In this document: piece by piece, positions 26,296-35,375 of the stretch
Position numbering within the stretch: position 1 is the stretch's first letter
Layout: each line of letters opens with the position of its first letter
Assembly: GCA_902779445.1 (NCBI GenBank)
Contig: CACZBM010000007.1
Span: forward strand, 1 to 64,000
DNA: 64,000 nucleotides
Origin: an uncultured Lachnospiraceae bacterium
Lineage (GTDB): Bacteria > Bacillota > Clostridia > Lachnospirales > Lachnospiraceae
Reading direction: 5' to 3'
Position numbers and translations under genes: made by a program
The notes under the pieces: model-generated
Told to the model about the DNA's origin: nothing
Seen by the model: only the letters and a program-made list of their open reading frames with translations
Database searches by the model: none

Positions 26296-26324
26296 ATTTT
26301 ACCACTTTAATGCCATATTTGAAA
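26296..26324 (-). promoter_or_regulatory. Possible promoter of the pilus/kinase operon
   Basis: Minus-strand TAAAAT (26296-26301), 17-bp spacer, TTTCAA (26319-26324), 36 bp before the pilC start. The -35 match is weak, so activator dependence is possible. The following genes are spaced by at most 28 bp or overlap down to 18541. Confidence 0.4.
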
Positions 26325-26339
26325 CACTACGGTTACCAT

Positions 26340-27068
26340 TCAGCTTATACTGAGAAACTGTCTGGTTCTTTCGTTCTTTGGAGCACTGAAGATCTCACCT
26401 GCTGTTCCTTCTTCAACCACAGTTCCGTTTTCCATGAATACCACTCTGGAAGCCACTTCTTTTGCGAATCCCATCTCATGGGTCACCACTACCATTGTGG
26501 TTCCCTCTTTAGCCAGAGTCTTCATTACGTCCAGCACCTCTCCGGTAAGTTCAGGATCCAGAGCGCTTGTTGGTTCGTCAAAAAGGATTATCTCGGGATC
26601 CGGAGCAATGGACCTCGCTATTGCTACTCTCTGCTGCTGTCCTCCGGACAGTTCACCGGGATAAAACTCAGCCCTGTTTATCATTCCAACTTTTTCCAGA
26701 ACTTCTGTGGCTTTCTTCCGCGCCTTTTCCTTATCCATTCCCCTTGCCGTAACCAGTCCCTCCATTACATTCTGAAAGACCGTCATGTTACTGAAGAGAT
26801 TGAAGCTCTGGAACACAAATCCCATGTGCATCCTGAGCTCCCGTATTTCTTTTTTGGAAACGGCAGTCATGTCACATGAGCAGTTGTCAAAGATCATATA
26901 TCCGCTGTCAGCCCTTTCCAGAAAGCTCATACAGCGCAGGAGCGTGGTCTTTCCCGAACCGGACTGTCCGATAACTGCCACCACTTCTCCTTTATCTACT
27001 CTGAAATCTATCCCCTTTAATACCCCTGTGTTTGCAAATGACTTATGCAGTCCTTTGATTTCCAGCAT
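26340..27068 (-). CDS. Polar amino acid (cystine-type) ABC transporter ATPase
   Basis: 242 residues, standard for GlnQ/TcyC ATPases. Walker [10 protein letters not shown] (~35), Q-loop [12 protein letters not shown], signature [14 protein letters not shown], Walker [15 protein letters not shown] and switch [20 protein letters not shown]. It powers uptake with the permease and binding protein encoded just upstream. The ATG (after GGAGGATCGG) lies inside the permease gene, a 26-bp overlap. Ends the run of minus-strand genes that begins at the 35-kb kinase. Confidence 0.92.
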   Translation of the reverse strand: MLEIKGLHKSFANTGVLKGIDFRVDKGEVVAVIGQSGSGKTTLLRCMSFLERADSGYMIFDNCSCDMTAVSKKEIRELRMHMGFVFQSFNLFSNMTVFQNVMEGLVTARGMDKEKARKKATEVLEKVGMINRAEFYPGELSGGQQQRVAIARSIAPDPEIILFDEPTSALDPELTGEVLDVMKTLAKEGTTMVVVTHEMGFAKEVASRVVFMENGTVVEEGTAGEIFSAPKNERTRQFLSIS

Positions 27069-27741
27069 CTTCCGATCCTCCGCTCTTCCATTTGAGCTTT
27101 CTTTCTATCCAGTCCTGAAGCCACGTAAGAGCTGTGGAAAAGATCAGATAGATCAAAGCCGCCTCACAGTACAGCGCAAAGGGTTCATATGTTCTGGCCG
27201 CTATCTGCTGCGCTGTAGTAAAAAGCTCTATAACGGTGATACTGGATGCAAGGGATGTATCTTTTAAAAGCCCGATCAGGTTATTAAAAAGCGACGGAAA
27301 CGCTATCGGAAATGACTGGGGCAGGACCACCCTCATCATCGTCATGGGGTAATTAAGCCCGATCATATATGCCGCCTCCATCTGTCCCTTTGGGATAGCC
27401 AGTATAGCTGCCCTGAATACCTCTGCATTATAGGCCCCGAGGTTCATCCCGAAAGCCATTACCGCTGAGGGAAAAGCTTCCAGCGTGATCCCCAGGCTCG
27501 GAAGTCCGAAAAAAATGATAAAAAGCTGTACGATAAGGGGTGTCCCCCTGAATATCCAGATATAAAACCTGGCTATATCCTTAATAAAGCGGAGCTCCGC
27601 CACCTGAACAAGGGCCAGCAGAAGTCCCAGTACCAGACTCACCGCAAAGGATAAAACTGTAAGAGGTATCGTTATCTTTATACCCGGGATCAGTATCTTG
27701 AAAAATGAACTTGTAAGTATCTCTATAAGTCTGCTGCTCAT
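27043..27741 (-). CDS. Polar amino acid ABC transporter permease
   Basis: About 232 residues from the ATG at 27741, preceded by AAAGG at a proper distance; a GTG two codons earlier is too close to it. Five membrane helices. The HisM/GlnP-type inner-membrane signature [14 protein letters not shown] and the EAA loop [22 protein letters not shown] (~130-150) are present. As a single permease gene it would act as a homodimer. Confidence 0.92.
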   Translation of the reverse strand: MSSRLIEILTSSFFKILIPGIKITIPLTVLSFAVSLVLGLLLALVQVAELRFIKDIARFYIWIFRGTPLIVQLFIIFFGLPSLGITLEAFPSAVMAFGMNLGAYNAEVFRAAILAIPKGQMEAAYMIGLNYPMTMMRVVLPQSFPIAFPSLFNNLIGLLKDTSLASSITVIELFTTAQQIAARTYEPFALYCEAALIYLIFSTALTWLQDWIERKLKWKSGGSEDAGNQRTA

Positions 27742-27758
27742 GATCACCTTTCCGGGAT

Positions 27759-28565
27759 TTACTTTGAAATATCACTGCCAAAGTATTTATTTGATAATTC
27801 GGTGAGCTTTCCTTCAGCAGCCAGTTCTTTTATTGCCTTATCTATCTCTGCTTTCAGGCTGTCACATTCTCCGCCCTTCCTTAAGGGAATGGAAACCTCT
27901 GAAGCCTCATCCGTAAGGGCTACTGTCTTAATGGGGGCATCGGGATGCTCCTTAAGATAATCGAAGAAAGAAACCTCTGCATTAAGGGTGGCATCCACTC
28001 TTCCTGAAAGAAGCATATCTATTGTCTCTGACAGGGTATCCACGTTCTGGACCTCAGCACCGTACTCAGCTGCCATATCTGCATAGGTAGAGCCAAGTGA
28101 ATTACTGGTTTTCTTTCCCTTAAGGTCCTCAAAGGATCTGATGTCGTCATTGTCATCCTTCACCACCAGCGCGGTCCTTATATAGGCGTACGGAGTGGTG
28201 AAATCGTACTTTTCCCTTCTCTCGTCGGTTATCTCCACACCGTTTATGATGGCGTCATATCTTCCCCCGTCCAGTCCCGCAAAGAGACCGTCCCATTCGC
28301 CCTCCACAAACTCGGCTTCCACACCCAGTTTTTCTGCGATAGCCTTTCCTACTTCAGTATCATATCCGACAAGTTCACCGCTCTCATCATGGTAGGTCCA
28401 GGGAGCCCACTGTCCCTCCATTGCAAAAACTATTTTCCCCTTACTCTTTATACTGTTTAGCAGATCCACGCCTGCTGCGCTGTCTGTTTTGGATGCAGGA
28501 CTGCATCCTGCCAATAACCCCGTCATAAGCGATACAACTAATAATAATCCGATACTTTTCTTCAT
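27759..28565 (-). CDS. Amino acid ABC transporter solute-binding lipoprotein (cystine-type)
   Basis: 268 residues. Lipoprotein signal MKKSIGLLLVVSLMTGLLAGC with lipidated Cys 21. Family 3 binding protein: FAMEGQWAPWTYHDESGELVGYD, EWDGLFAGLDGGRYDAIINGVEIT, YDFTTPYAYIRTALVV and LKGKKTSNSLGSTYADMA. The WDGL...GRYDAIINGVxIT and KGKK..NSLGSTY stretches most resemble cystine-binding TcyA-type proteins. Located outside the membrane. Lies 54 bp after the SufB-like gene with no clear promoter between, so sulfur supply to Fe-S assembly is a plausible link (inference). Confidence 0.88.
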   Translation of the reverse strand: MKKSIGLLLVVSLMTGLLAGCSPASKTDSAAGVDLLNSIKSKGKIVFAMEGQWAPWTYHDESGELVGYDTEVGKAIAEKLGVEAEFVEGEWDGLFAGLDGGRYDAIINGVEITDERREKYDFTTPYAYIRTALVVKDDNDDIRSFEDLKGKKTSNSLGSTYADMAAEYGAEVQNVDTLSETIDMLLSGRVDATLNAEVSFFDYLKEHPDAPIKTVALTDEASEVSIPLRKGGECDSLKAEIDKAIKELAAEGKLTELSNKYFGSDISK

Positions 28566-28619
28566 TTCCGTCTCCTCTCGTTATCAGATCCCTTAGTTTC
28601 CCCGCCTCATTGAAGGGTA

Positions 28620-29546
28620 TCACTTCAAAAATCCGTTAATAATCTGTTCCTCAGCTTCCGCTTCCGTAAGTCCAAGGGTCATAAGCTTGATAAGCTGATC
28701 TCCTGCGATCTTTCCTATAGCTGCCTCATGTACAAGGGCCGCATCCACATTATTTGCTTCCAGTCCGGGAACCGCAAGGATCCTGCCGTTATCCATTATA
28801 ATGGAATCACACTCTGTATGACCTGAACACGGTGCATTTCCAATGAGCTTTGCGTCAAACTTCTGATATGAATCATCCCTTGCCACAGACCTTGAAACCA
28901 CATCCGCACTGGCTCCTTCACCGTTCAGCTTTACCACATATGTGCTTATGGCATTCTGCACATCATGGGTCATGAGCCTCTCTCTGACCACCAGTCTTGC
29001 GCCGGCAGCCAGTTCCGCTGTGGTAGTGCGGTTCGTATCATCCACACCCTTTATCTGCACCATTTCCATTTCGGCGTAGCTGTCTTCTTCCATATATACT
29101 TCGGTTCCGGGATTAAGTATCCTTTTTCCCGAGCCGCTTCCGGAGCCGTAATGCTTTTCCACATAGCGCACCTTCGCGCCTTTTCCAACGTAAAATCTGT
29201 GGATACCGTCATGCTCGGAATCCTGGTTTCCGCAGTTATCTATTCCGCAACCTGCGACTATGGTGACATCGGCACCCTCACCGATATTAAAGTCATTATA
29301 AACCAGCTCCTTAATGCCGCTCTTTGTCATTACAACCGGTATATGAACACTTTCATTCTTTGTTCCGGGTTTGATGTTTATGGTAAGGCCCTGACCGTCT
29401 TCCCTGGGCACTATCTCTATATTCTCAGTGGAGGCTCTTCCTGCCGACTCGCCGTTCGAACGGATATTATATGCTCCCTCCGGAACCTTATGAAGATCCG
29501 CCACCTCACTTAAAAGCCTCTTCTGTATCTCATCAAGCTTGATCAT
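28620..29546 (-). CDS. SufB/SufD-like Fe-S cluster scaffold (minimal SMS/SUF type)
   Basis: 308 residues, shorter than SufB (~470). The beta-helix core is visible: VTIVAGCGIDNCGNQDSEHDGIHRFYVGKGAKVRYVEKHYG, TTAELAAGARLVVRERLMTHD, IGNAPCSGHTECDSIIMDNGRI and the C-terminal EANNVDAALVHEAAIGKIAGDQLIKLMTLGLTEAEAE. Cysteines at CSGHTEC and the HEA glutamate/histidine fit the cluster-building site of SufB. Overlaps the SufC-like gene by 14 bp. The pair corresponds to the two-gene minimal SUF (SmsCB-type) system. No cysteine desulfurase is in the window. Confidence 0.85.
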   Translation of the reverse strand: MIKLDEIQKRLLSEVADLHKVPEGAYNIRSNGESAGRASTENIEIVPREDGQGLTINIKPGTKNESVHIPVVMTKSGIKELVYNDFNIGEGADVTIVAGCGIDNCGNQDSEHDGIHRFYVGKGAKVRYVEKHYGSGSGSGKRILNPGTEVYMEEDSYAEMEMVQIKGVDDTNRTTTAELAAGARLVVRERLMTHDVQNAISTYVVKLNGEGASADVVSRSVARDDSYQKFDAKLIGNAPCSGHTECDSIIMDNGRILAVPGLEANNVDAALVHEAAIGKIAGDQLIKLMTLGLTEAEAEEQIINGFLK

Positions 29547-30294
29547 CGCATCTGCCTCCCTTCTCCGGATTTATCATTTTGCATTCCGGAACTGCGGACG
29601 CAGTACCCAGGATCCCCGGCAGCACTTCGTCCCTGCTGCCTTCTGCGGAAACCTGTCCGTTTTTCAGCACTATTATCCTGTCTGCAATATTAAGTATCCT
29701 CTCCTGGTGCGAGATAATGAGGATCGAACTGTTACTTATCTTTTCTCTTAGCTGCATGAACACTTCTATAAGGTTCTGGAAGCTCCATAGATCGATCCCT
29801 GCTTCAGGCTCGTCAAAAACAGAGAGTCTGGATCCCTTGGCTAACAACGTTGCGATCTCTATCCTCTTTAACTCTCCGCCGGAAAGACTGCTGTTAACCT
29901 CTCTGTTGATATAATCCCTTGCACACAGTCCCACTTCTGACAGATAGCTGCAGGCATCCGCCATAGAGATATTCCTGCCTGATGCCAGCTTGATAAGATC
30001 AAATACCTGTATTCCCTTAAATCTTACAGGTGACTGAAAAGCAAATCCTATTCCCTTCCTGGCTCTGTCGGTAATTGAAAGGTCTGTGATATCCTCTCCG
30101 TCTAAAAGTATCTTACCTGATGTGGGCTTTTCTATTCCCATGATAAGCCTTGCAAGAGTGGATTTTCCCCCTCCGTTTGGTCCGGTGATAGCCACCAGTT
30201 TGCCATCCGGTATTTCAAGGCTTATATCACTTATTATCTCCTTATCATCTCTTTCGTCATCAACCGTAAAGGAGATGTTCCGTATTTCCAGCAT
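29533..30294 (-). CDS. sufC: SufC-like ATPase of Fe-S cluster assembly
   Basis: 253 residues, the normal SufC length. Walker A GPNGGGKSTLARLIMG, Q-loop FAFQSPVRFKGI (the PVRF is SufC-like), signature SLSGGELKRIEIATLLAKGSRLSVFDEPEAGIDLWSF (EAGID rather than TSALD, as in SufC) and HQERIL switch. It drives conformational change of the SufB-type scaffold in the cytoplasm; no transport role. Five bp behind the receiver-protein gene, so probably expressed with the hybrid kinase. Confidence 0.88.
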   Translation of the reverse strand: MLEIRNISFTVDDERDDKEIISDISLEIPDGKLVAITGPNGGGKSTLARLIMGIEKPTSGKILLDGEDITDLSITDRARKGIGFAFQSPVRFKGIQVFDLIKLASGRNISMADACSYLSEVGLCARDYINREVNSSLSGGELKRIEIATLLAKGSRLSVFDEPEAGIDLWSFQNLIEVFMQLREKISNSSILIISHQERILNIADRIIVLKNGQVSAEGSRDEVLPGILGTASAVPECKMINPEKGGRCDDQA

Positions 30295-30299
30295 TATCC

Positions 30300-31070
30300 T
30301 TATCCCTTTCTCTTCATGAAGAACTGGTCCAGATTCGAGAGCAGCTCTTCTTTTTCTATACTTTTTAAAAGATACCCCTCAGGTTTCAGTGCCACCACTG
30401 CCATGACACTCTGTTTATCTCCCTTTCCCGTGAGAAAAATTACGGGAATATTTTTGGTATCCTCATCACTTCTCAGCATCTCCAGCACCTGGGGACCGCT
30501 TGTGACCGGCATCTCATGGTCAAGGAGTATCAGATCCACCGTGTTCTTTCCAAGCCACTTTATAGCCTGGAGCCCGGATGTGGCCATTGAAACTTTATAC
30601 CTGCCCTTCAGCCATTCCCTTACAAGTCCCATATAGGTGGGATCGTCATCCACTATCAGGATGTTCTTCCTGAATTCTCCGGCTTCAACCTTACCGAAAA
30701 ACTCAAACAGATCTTTAACAAACCTGTCGTTGTCCAGAGGCCTGTTAAATGTCTTATAAATGATATCTCCCGGAACCCTGTCCACTACCGATCTGGTATC
30801 CGCACTGTCTCCGATCAGGATAAACTGTCTCTCCTCATCGGTCAGCTTGTCAATAAGGAACCTTATTATCTCAGCAGGGATCTCTTCTCCCGTTTCCATA
30901 TAATAGACCAGAAGCGCATTTTCATGCCCTCCCGCAAGAGCAGCATTAATGGTATTGATACCGTTTTTTACAAAGCCGGCTTTTATTTCGGATTCATTGA
31001 GTTTTTTAAGAAGAACCCTGATAAGGAAGCTCTCTTTTTCACCTACAATGAAAACCTCTCTCTCTCCCAT
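30300..31070 (-). CDS. Dual receiver-like response regulator without output domain
   Basis: 256 residues. N-terminal ~115 residues are a pseudo-receiver (VFIVGEKESFLIRVLLKKLNESEIKAGFV, no acidic pair). C-terminal receiver: NILIVDDDPTYMGLVREWLKG, LILLDHEMPVTSGPQVLEML with phospho-accepting Asp, PVIFLTGKGDKQSVMAV and LLKSIEKEEL. Nearly the same layout and motif wording as the protein at 18541-19383, so the two arose by duplication. Good ribosome site GGAGGGATACAAA. Lies after the hybrid kinase and 5 bp before sufC. Confidence 0.87.
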   Translation of the reverse strand: MGEREVFIVGEKESFLIRVLLKKLNESEIKAGFVKNGINTINAALAGGHENALLVYYMETGEEIPAEIIRFLIDKLTDEERQFILIGDSADTRSVVDRVPGDIIYKTFNRPLDNDRFVKDLFEFFGKVEAGEFRKNILIVDDDPTYMGLVREWLKGRYKVSMATSGLQAIKWLGKNTVDLILLDHEMPVTSGPQVLEMLRSDEDTKNIPVIFLTGKGDKQSVMAVVALKPEGYLLKSIEKEELLSNLDQFFMKRKG

Positions 31071-31090
31071 TTTGTATCCCTCCGTTTGTC

Positions 31091-31117
31091 AGATCCTATT
31101 CTTCACTCAGGATGACA
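31091..31117. repeat. Decayed REP-like arm
   Basis: AGATCCTATTCTTCACTC... followed by AGGATGACA, matching one arm of the REP family seen at 11030-11087. The partner arm is missing. It sits in the 61-bp gap between the hybrid kinase and its receiver gene. Confidence 0.5.
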
Positions 31118-31131
31118 GTTATTCCATAAAG

Positions 31132-34100
31132 TCAGATCAATTCCTTCATTCCGTCCCAGTCAAGAACCTTCAGCTTCTTTTCAAGCTCCGAGAAAACTTG
31201 ATCATCCTTCTCCGGCAGGCTGAACCTGTCCATCTCCGAAAGTATCATTTCAATGGAATCATAGTCCATCATCGGGATGAGTTCCCTCAGGGCTTCATAT
31301 GCCCCCTCGAGTTCATCCACGGGAACCGGCTCTTTACTGCTGTCTCTGTCTGAAAGTCTCTTCAGTTTCTCTTTATAATCCCTGTACTGCGCCAGAAGAC
31401 TGTCCGTATTCTCCCCGATAGTTTCCCAGTCTCCGGCCTTTCCGGCATCCTCAAGCTTTCGTGCCAGTTCGGATAATTCCCCTGCTCCTATTATCCTTGC
31501 GGAACTCTTTAATGCGTGGACTTTAATGGTATAAAGATCTATATCCTTATCATTATAAGCGTTTTCTATGATTTCTGCATTATCGGATAACGTTTCATAG
31601 AAAGTCTTTATGGATTTTACGAACGCTTCAGCTCCTCCGCAGAATTTAAGACCGTCAGAGACCGATACTCCCTCTGTGTCATGAAGCCACATCATATCAT
31701 CCGGAAGACCCGTATCTTCCGGTTCAGCGTCACTTTCTTCAGGTTTTTTAAGAATGCTTTCCGGAAGGTATTTCATGATGGTACTTTCCAGCTTTTCGGA
31801 GTCCACGGGTTTTGCAAGGTAATCCTGGAATCCCGCTTTTCTGTAGAAATTGTCTCCGCTGTTCCCCGCATTTGCAGTAAGGGCTATTACGGGTATTTCC
31901 GTATCATCCTTTCTTATCTCATTTAATGTTTCGATACCGTCCATTTCCGGCATCATGTGATCTAACAGTACCAGATGGAAGCTATCTTCATGAAGCTTCT
32001 CCAGGCATTCCTTTCCGCTCATGGCAGTAGTGAGTTTAAGCTTTGTACGCTTCAAGAGACCCCTGATGACCTGAAGGTTCATCTCATTGTCATCTACAAC
32101 AAGGACCTTTCCTTCAGGAGCCAGGAACGCAGGCAGATATTCATTTTTCTTACTGTGTTCTTCAGTCTCCTTAAAATCTCCGATGGGTTCAGCTTCCACT
32201 ATTCCCTGCTCTGCTTCAAAGTAGAATTCGGAACCCTCTCCGTATACACTTTCACACTTAAGCTCTCCACCCATGAGAGCCACAAACTGCCTTGATATAT
32301 CAAGCCCCAGACCGGTCCCCTGGATACCGCTGTTCTTCTTTTCATCCACCCTTTCAAAAGCAGAGAAAAGCTTATCCATATCCTCAGGCTTTACGCCTAT
32401 TCCCGTATCTTTTACGCCGAAATAGATACGGCATTTTGAATCAGATCTTTCCAAAACCTTTAATATGAGCGTAAACCCGCCCTTTTCCGTATACTTTACT
32501 GCATTTGTGAGAAGGTTCAGTATTACCTGCTTAAGCTTCCCCGCATCTCCATAGAGCACCTTAGGGATAGTCCTGTCTATATCGGTCTTGAATGTCAGGT
32601 CCTTTTCATTACTCCTGACCCTTATCATGGTGATTATGGATCTTAGGAATTCCTCAATATGATAATCCTGTTCGACAAGGTTCATCTTCCCGGATTCTAT
32701 CTTTGAAAGATCCAGGACATCATTTACAAGACCCAGCAGGAGTTCCGATGCACGCTTGATATCCCTTGCATATCCGGTAACGGACTTTGCATAGTCTTCC
32801 GGCACATTTGAGGTATCTTCCCTTAAGATCATCTCATCCATACCCATAATGGTATTAATAGGTGTCCTGATCTCATGGGACATATTTGCAAAGAAACGGG
32901 ACTTCGCGCTGTTAGCCCTGTCTGCCTCCTCCTTTGCAAGCCTGATCTCTGTGTACTGACGTCTTATGATGGTGGACTGCATGAATCTCCACACCAGGAA
33001 ACCTACAAGCAATGCCCCGAGAAGAGCGATCAAAAGCTTAACTATCGGAAGTTCCAAGAGCCGCGGTTTCTTTATGATATTAAACACCTCATCCCTCAGA
33101 ACCGCTCTGTCTGTACTGTTCAGTATCTGTATATGAAGCCGGTAATCCCCATAGGGCAGGTTCGTGTATTCCAAAGCCGTAAGGTTACTCTGAAAGGCGC
33201 TTATACCCTGATCCTTCGCCCCTTCTAAGAACATATGTATCGCAGGGTTTGAAAGAGTGTAATTAAGTATTGCGGCTTCAATACGTATACGACCTGTTGT
33301 AGCCGGTATGATATAGCTTCCGTCATCTTCAGGATGGATTTCCGAATCATTGCATATCACTGACTTAACGTTTATCTCACACTTTTTATCCAGATAATCA
33401 TACCCGTCCGTATCTATTTCCCTTATTCCGTCTGTACAGCAAAGCAGAAGAAGATCGTTGGAATTAAGAAGGGTATTCCAGGAATTTGCTGTAAGGGTAG
33501 TATCAAATCCCCTGGTATGGTCTAAGAGAGTATAACTGTAATCCCCGTTATCTATTATGTCTTTTGCATCTGCGATAAATATTCCCGCACTGGATGAAAC
33601 CCATGCTTTACCGTCATCGGTAATATATATGTCATAGTTATTTGAGTAGGGGAAAGAGTCCAGTCTCTTGATCCCGCTTCTGTCATCGTAATATAACGCA
33701 TTACTGGTAACATAGAAGAATCCGTCATCATAAGGAACAATCCTCAAGACTACAAGGGTCTGTAGCCCGTCACTCTCCCCTATGTTATCTATGACCTTAT
33801 CATTCTGTATCCTGTATATTCCGCCCCCGTCGCTTCCTGCCAGTATGGATCCGTCATTGTCCTGTACCATGGTAAGTATCTGCGGTGTGGACAGTCCCTG
33901 TTCCTTACCTATGGTCTTCACCACTTTATCATTTTCTATGATATTTAATCCCGTATTGCTGGCAGCAACGATCCTCTTATCATTTAACTCAATGCTGTAA
34001 CGGAAACGCCCTCCAAGTGTACCTTTGGATTCGTTAAATACTTTTACATTTCCTGAAGGCTCTATCTTATAAAGACCTTCCTGCCCATATGTCGAGATCC

Positions 34101-35292
34101 ACATATTTCCTTTACTGTCAGGGTTGATATTCCGGATCCTCACCCCGTCAAATCTGGAAATAAAGTCATGCTGTGAAAGTTTAATGGTCTCTTTATTTAC
34201 TACACTGAGCCCGTTGTCTTTCCCGATATATAATTCATCATCCTTAATAGCCAGTGCATTTACAACACTTTTATCAATGCCGGCTTTTACAAAAATATCG
34301 GTGAAGGGATTTGGTGAAAACTTAAGTACTCCCTGCTTATTGGAGATAAACCAGATATTCTCCTGATAGTCCTTTATAACTTCGGAAACGGAGCTCTCAA
34401 ACCCTTCCTGAGTAAGAGAGAAGATATCTCCTGTGTTTTCATCTATGACCCCAAGCCCGTTTTCAGCCCCGAAAAAGAACTGATTATTTTCTTTATCGTA
34501 GATTATGGAGCTGTAGTAGCTTATATCTCCTGTATTAAATCTTTCCTCCAACGTCGGCAGATCCCCGTCAGAAAAGAGCTTATCTATATAGGAATCCGAT
34601 GTTCCCACGAGAATGATGTTCCTGTTCTGCATGGTGACACAGGTATAATCGATTCCCGGCATGTCACACTTTCTCATTCCGAGAAGGCTGTCTCCCATAA
34701 TAGTGAAAAGCTCCCCGCCGTTTGTGACACCGCAGACTATCTCATCATAGCTGCTTAAAGAACGCACTCCGGAAACAGCTGCGTAAGCACCGGGATTTAT
34801 CACCTTTCCGTCATTGTTTATATAGGAAATACCCTCTACCGTACCCACATATATATTCCCGTTTCCGTCCTCTGTAATGGCTCTTATACTGTTGGCCGTC
34901 AGTCCGTCATTTTCTGTATAGAAAACGGTTTTTCCGCTTTCAGGGATATAACAGCCAAGTCCGCTGTCATTGGTACCTACCCACATTCTGCCCCTGCTGT
35001 CCACAAAAAGCTCCATAACACTGCTGATATTTGCATCCGGAGATACCCTTTCAAAAACAGCTCCGTCGTATCTGTACAGACCGGAATAGGTTCCAACCCA
35101 TATATATCCGTCAGGAGTCTGTACTATGGCATTTGCTTCCACCGACAGAAGTCCGTCATTCTTTCCGTATTTCACTGCCTCGTATCCCGCCAGATAGTCG
35201 ATAGCTTCCTTAGTTCCGGCATAGACAGCTGCAGGCAGTAAAAGTACTGCCGCAAATATCAGTATTGAGATCAGTGTCCTTATCTTCTTCAA
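31132..35292 (-). CDS. Exported-sensor hybrid histidine kinase with beta-propeller (HTCS-like)
   Basis: About 1386 residues from a TTG at 35292, which has GAGGAA 9 bases before it; a GTG at 35334 lacks a ribosome site. Signal/anchor helix KKIRTLISILIFAAVLLLPAAVYA, then ~650 residues of two-component-propeller repeats (YIWVGTYSGLYRYDG, MWVGTNDSGLGCY, GNIYVGTVEG, MWISTYGQEGLYKI), a Y_Y_Y-type domain, a membrane helix (VKLLIALLGALLVGFLVW), HisKA (SHEIRTPINTIMG), HATPase (NLLTNAVKYTEKG, VKDTGIGV, GTGLGLDI), receiver (LVVDDNEMN, LVLLDHMMPEMDG, LAKPV) and HPt (KVHALKSSARIIG). The architecture recalls Bacteroides hybrid sensors but lacks the AraC-type output. Paralogous to the FIST kinase from HisKA to the C-terminus. 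Confidence 0.9.
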   Translation of the reverse strand: MKKIRTLISILIFAAVLLLPAAVYAGTKEAIDYLAGYEAVKYGKNDGLLSVEANAIVQTPDGYIWVGTYSGLYRYDGAVFERVSPDANISSVMELFVDSRGRMWVGTNDSGLGCYIPESGKTVFYTENDGLTANSIRAITEDGNGNIYVGTVEGISYINNDGKVINPGAYAAVSGVRSLSSYDEIVCGVTNGGELFTIMGDSLLGMRKCDMPGIDYTCVTMQNRNIILVGTSDSYIDKLFSDGDLPTLEERFNTGDISYYSSIIYDKENNQFFFGAENGLGVIDENTGDIFSLTQEGFESSVSEVIKDYQENIWFISNKQGVLKFSPNPFTDIFVKAGIDKSVVNALAIKDDELYIGKDNGLSVVNKETIKLSQHDFISRFDGVRIRNINPDSKGNMWISTYGQEGLYKIEPSGNVKVFNESKGTLGGRFRYSIELNDKRIVAASNTGLNIIENDKVVKTIGKEQGLSTPQILTMVQDNDGSILAGSDGGGIYRIQNDKVIDNIGESDGLQTLVVLRIVPYDDGFFYVTSNALYYDDRSGIKRLDSFPYSNNYDIYITDDGKAWVSSSAGIFIADAKDIIDNGDYSYTLLDHTRGFDTTLTANSWNTLLNSNDLLLLCCTDGIREIDTDGYDYLDKKCEINVKSVICNDSEIHPEDDGSYIIPATTGRIRIEAAILNYTLSNPAIHMFLEGAKDQGISAFQSNLTALEYTNLPYGDYRLHIQILNSTDRAVLRDEVFNIIKKPRLLELPIVKLLIALLGALLVGFLVWRFMQSTIIRRQYTEIRLAKEEADRANSAKSRFFANMSHEIRTPINTIMGMDEMILREDTSNVPEDYAKSVTGYARDIKRASELLLGLVNDVLDLSKIESGKMNLVEQDYHIEEFLRSIITMIRVRSNEKDLTFKTDIDRTIPKVLYGDAGKLKQVILNLLTNAVKYTEKGGFTLILKVLERSDSKCRIYFGVKDTGIGVKPEDMDKLFSAFERVDEKKNSGIQGTGLGLDISRQFVALMGGELKCESVYGEGSEFYFEAEQGIVEAEPIGDFKETEEHSKKNEYLPAFLAPEGKVLVVDDNEMNLQVIRGLLKRTKLKLTTAMSGKECLEKLHEDSFHLVLLDHMMPEMDGIETLNEIRKDDTEIPVIALTANAGNSGDNFYRKAGFQDYLAKPVDSEKLESTIMKYLPESILKKPEESDAEPEDTGLPDDMMWLHDTEGVSVSDGLKFCGGAEAFVKSIKTFYETLSDNAEIIENAYNDKDIDLYTIKVHALKSSARIIGAGELSELARKLEDAGKAGDWETIGENTDSLLAQYRDYKEKLKRLSDRDSSKEPVPVDELEGAYEALRELIPMMDYDSIEMILSEMDRFSLPEKDDQVFSELEKKLKVLDWDGMKELI

Positions 35293-35316
35293 AACAAAAT
35301 TCCTCTTTTTGTAAGA

Positions 35317-35350
35317 AGCGCCACCAATACCCACGGTATACGGCGGCGCT
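35317..35350 (-). promoter_or_regulatory. Long hairpin in the leader of the propeller kinase
   Basis: On the minus strand AGCGCCGCC pairs with GGTGGCGCT, and ATACC with GGTAT inside, giving a stem of about 15 pairs with a GTG loop. It lies between the DUF362 stop and the TTG start of the kinase and is not followed by a T run, so it is a leader or processing structure rather than a standard terminator. Confidence 0.45.
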
Positions 35351-35375
35351 TTGCAGGTTTTCTTCTTACATTACT

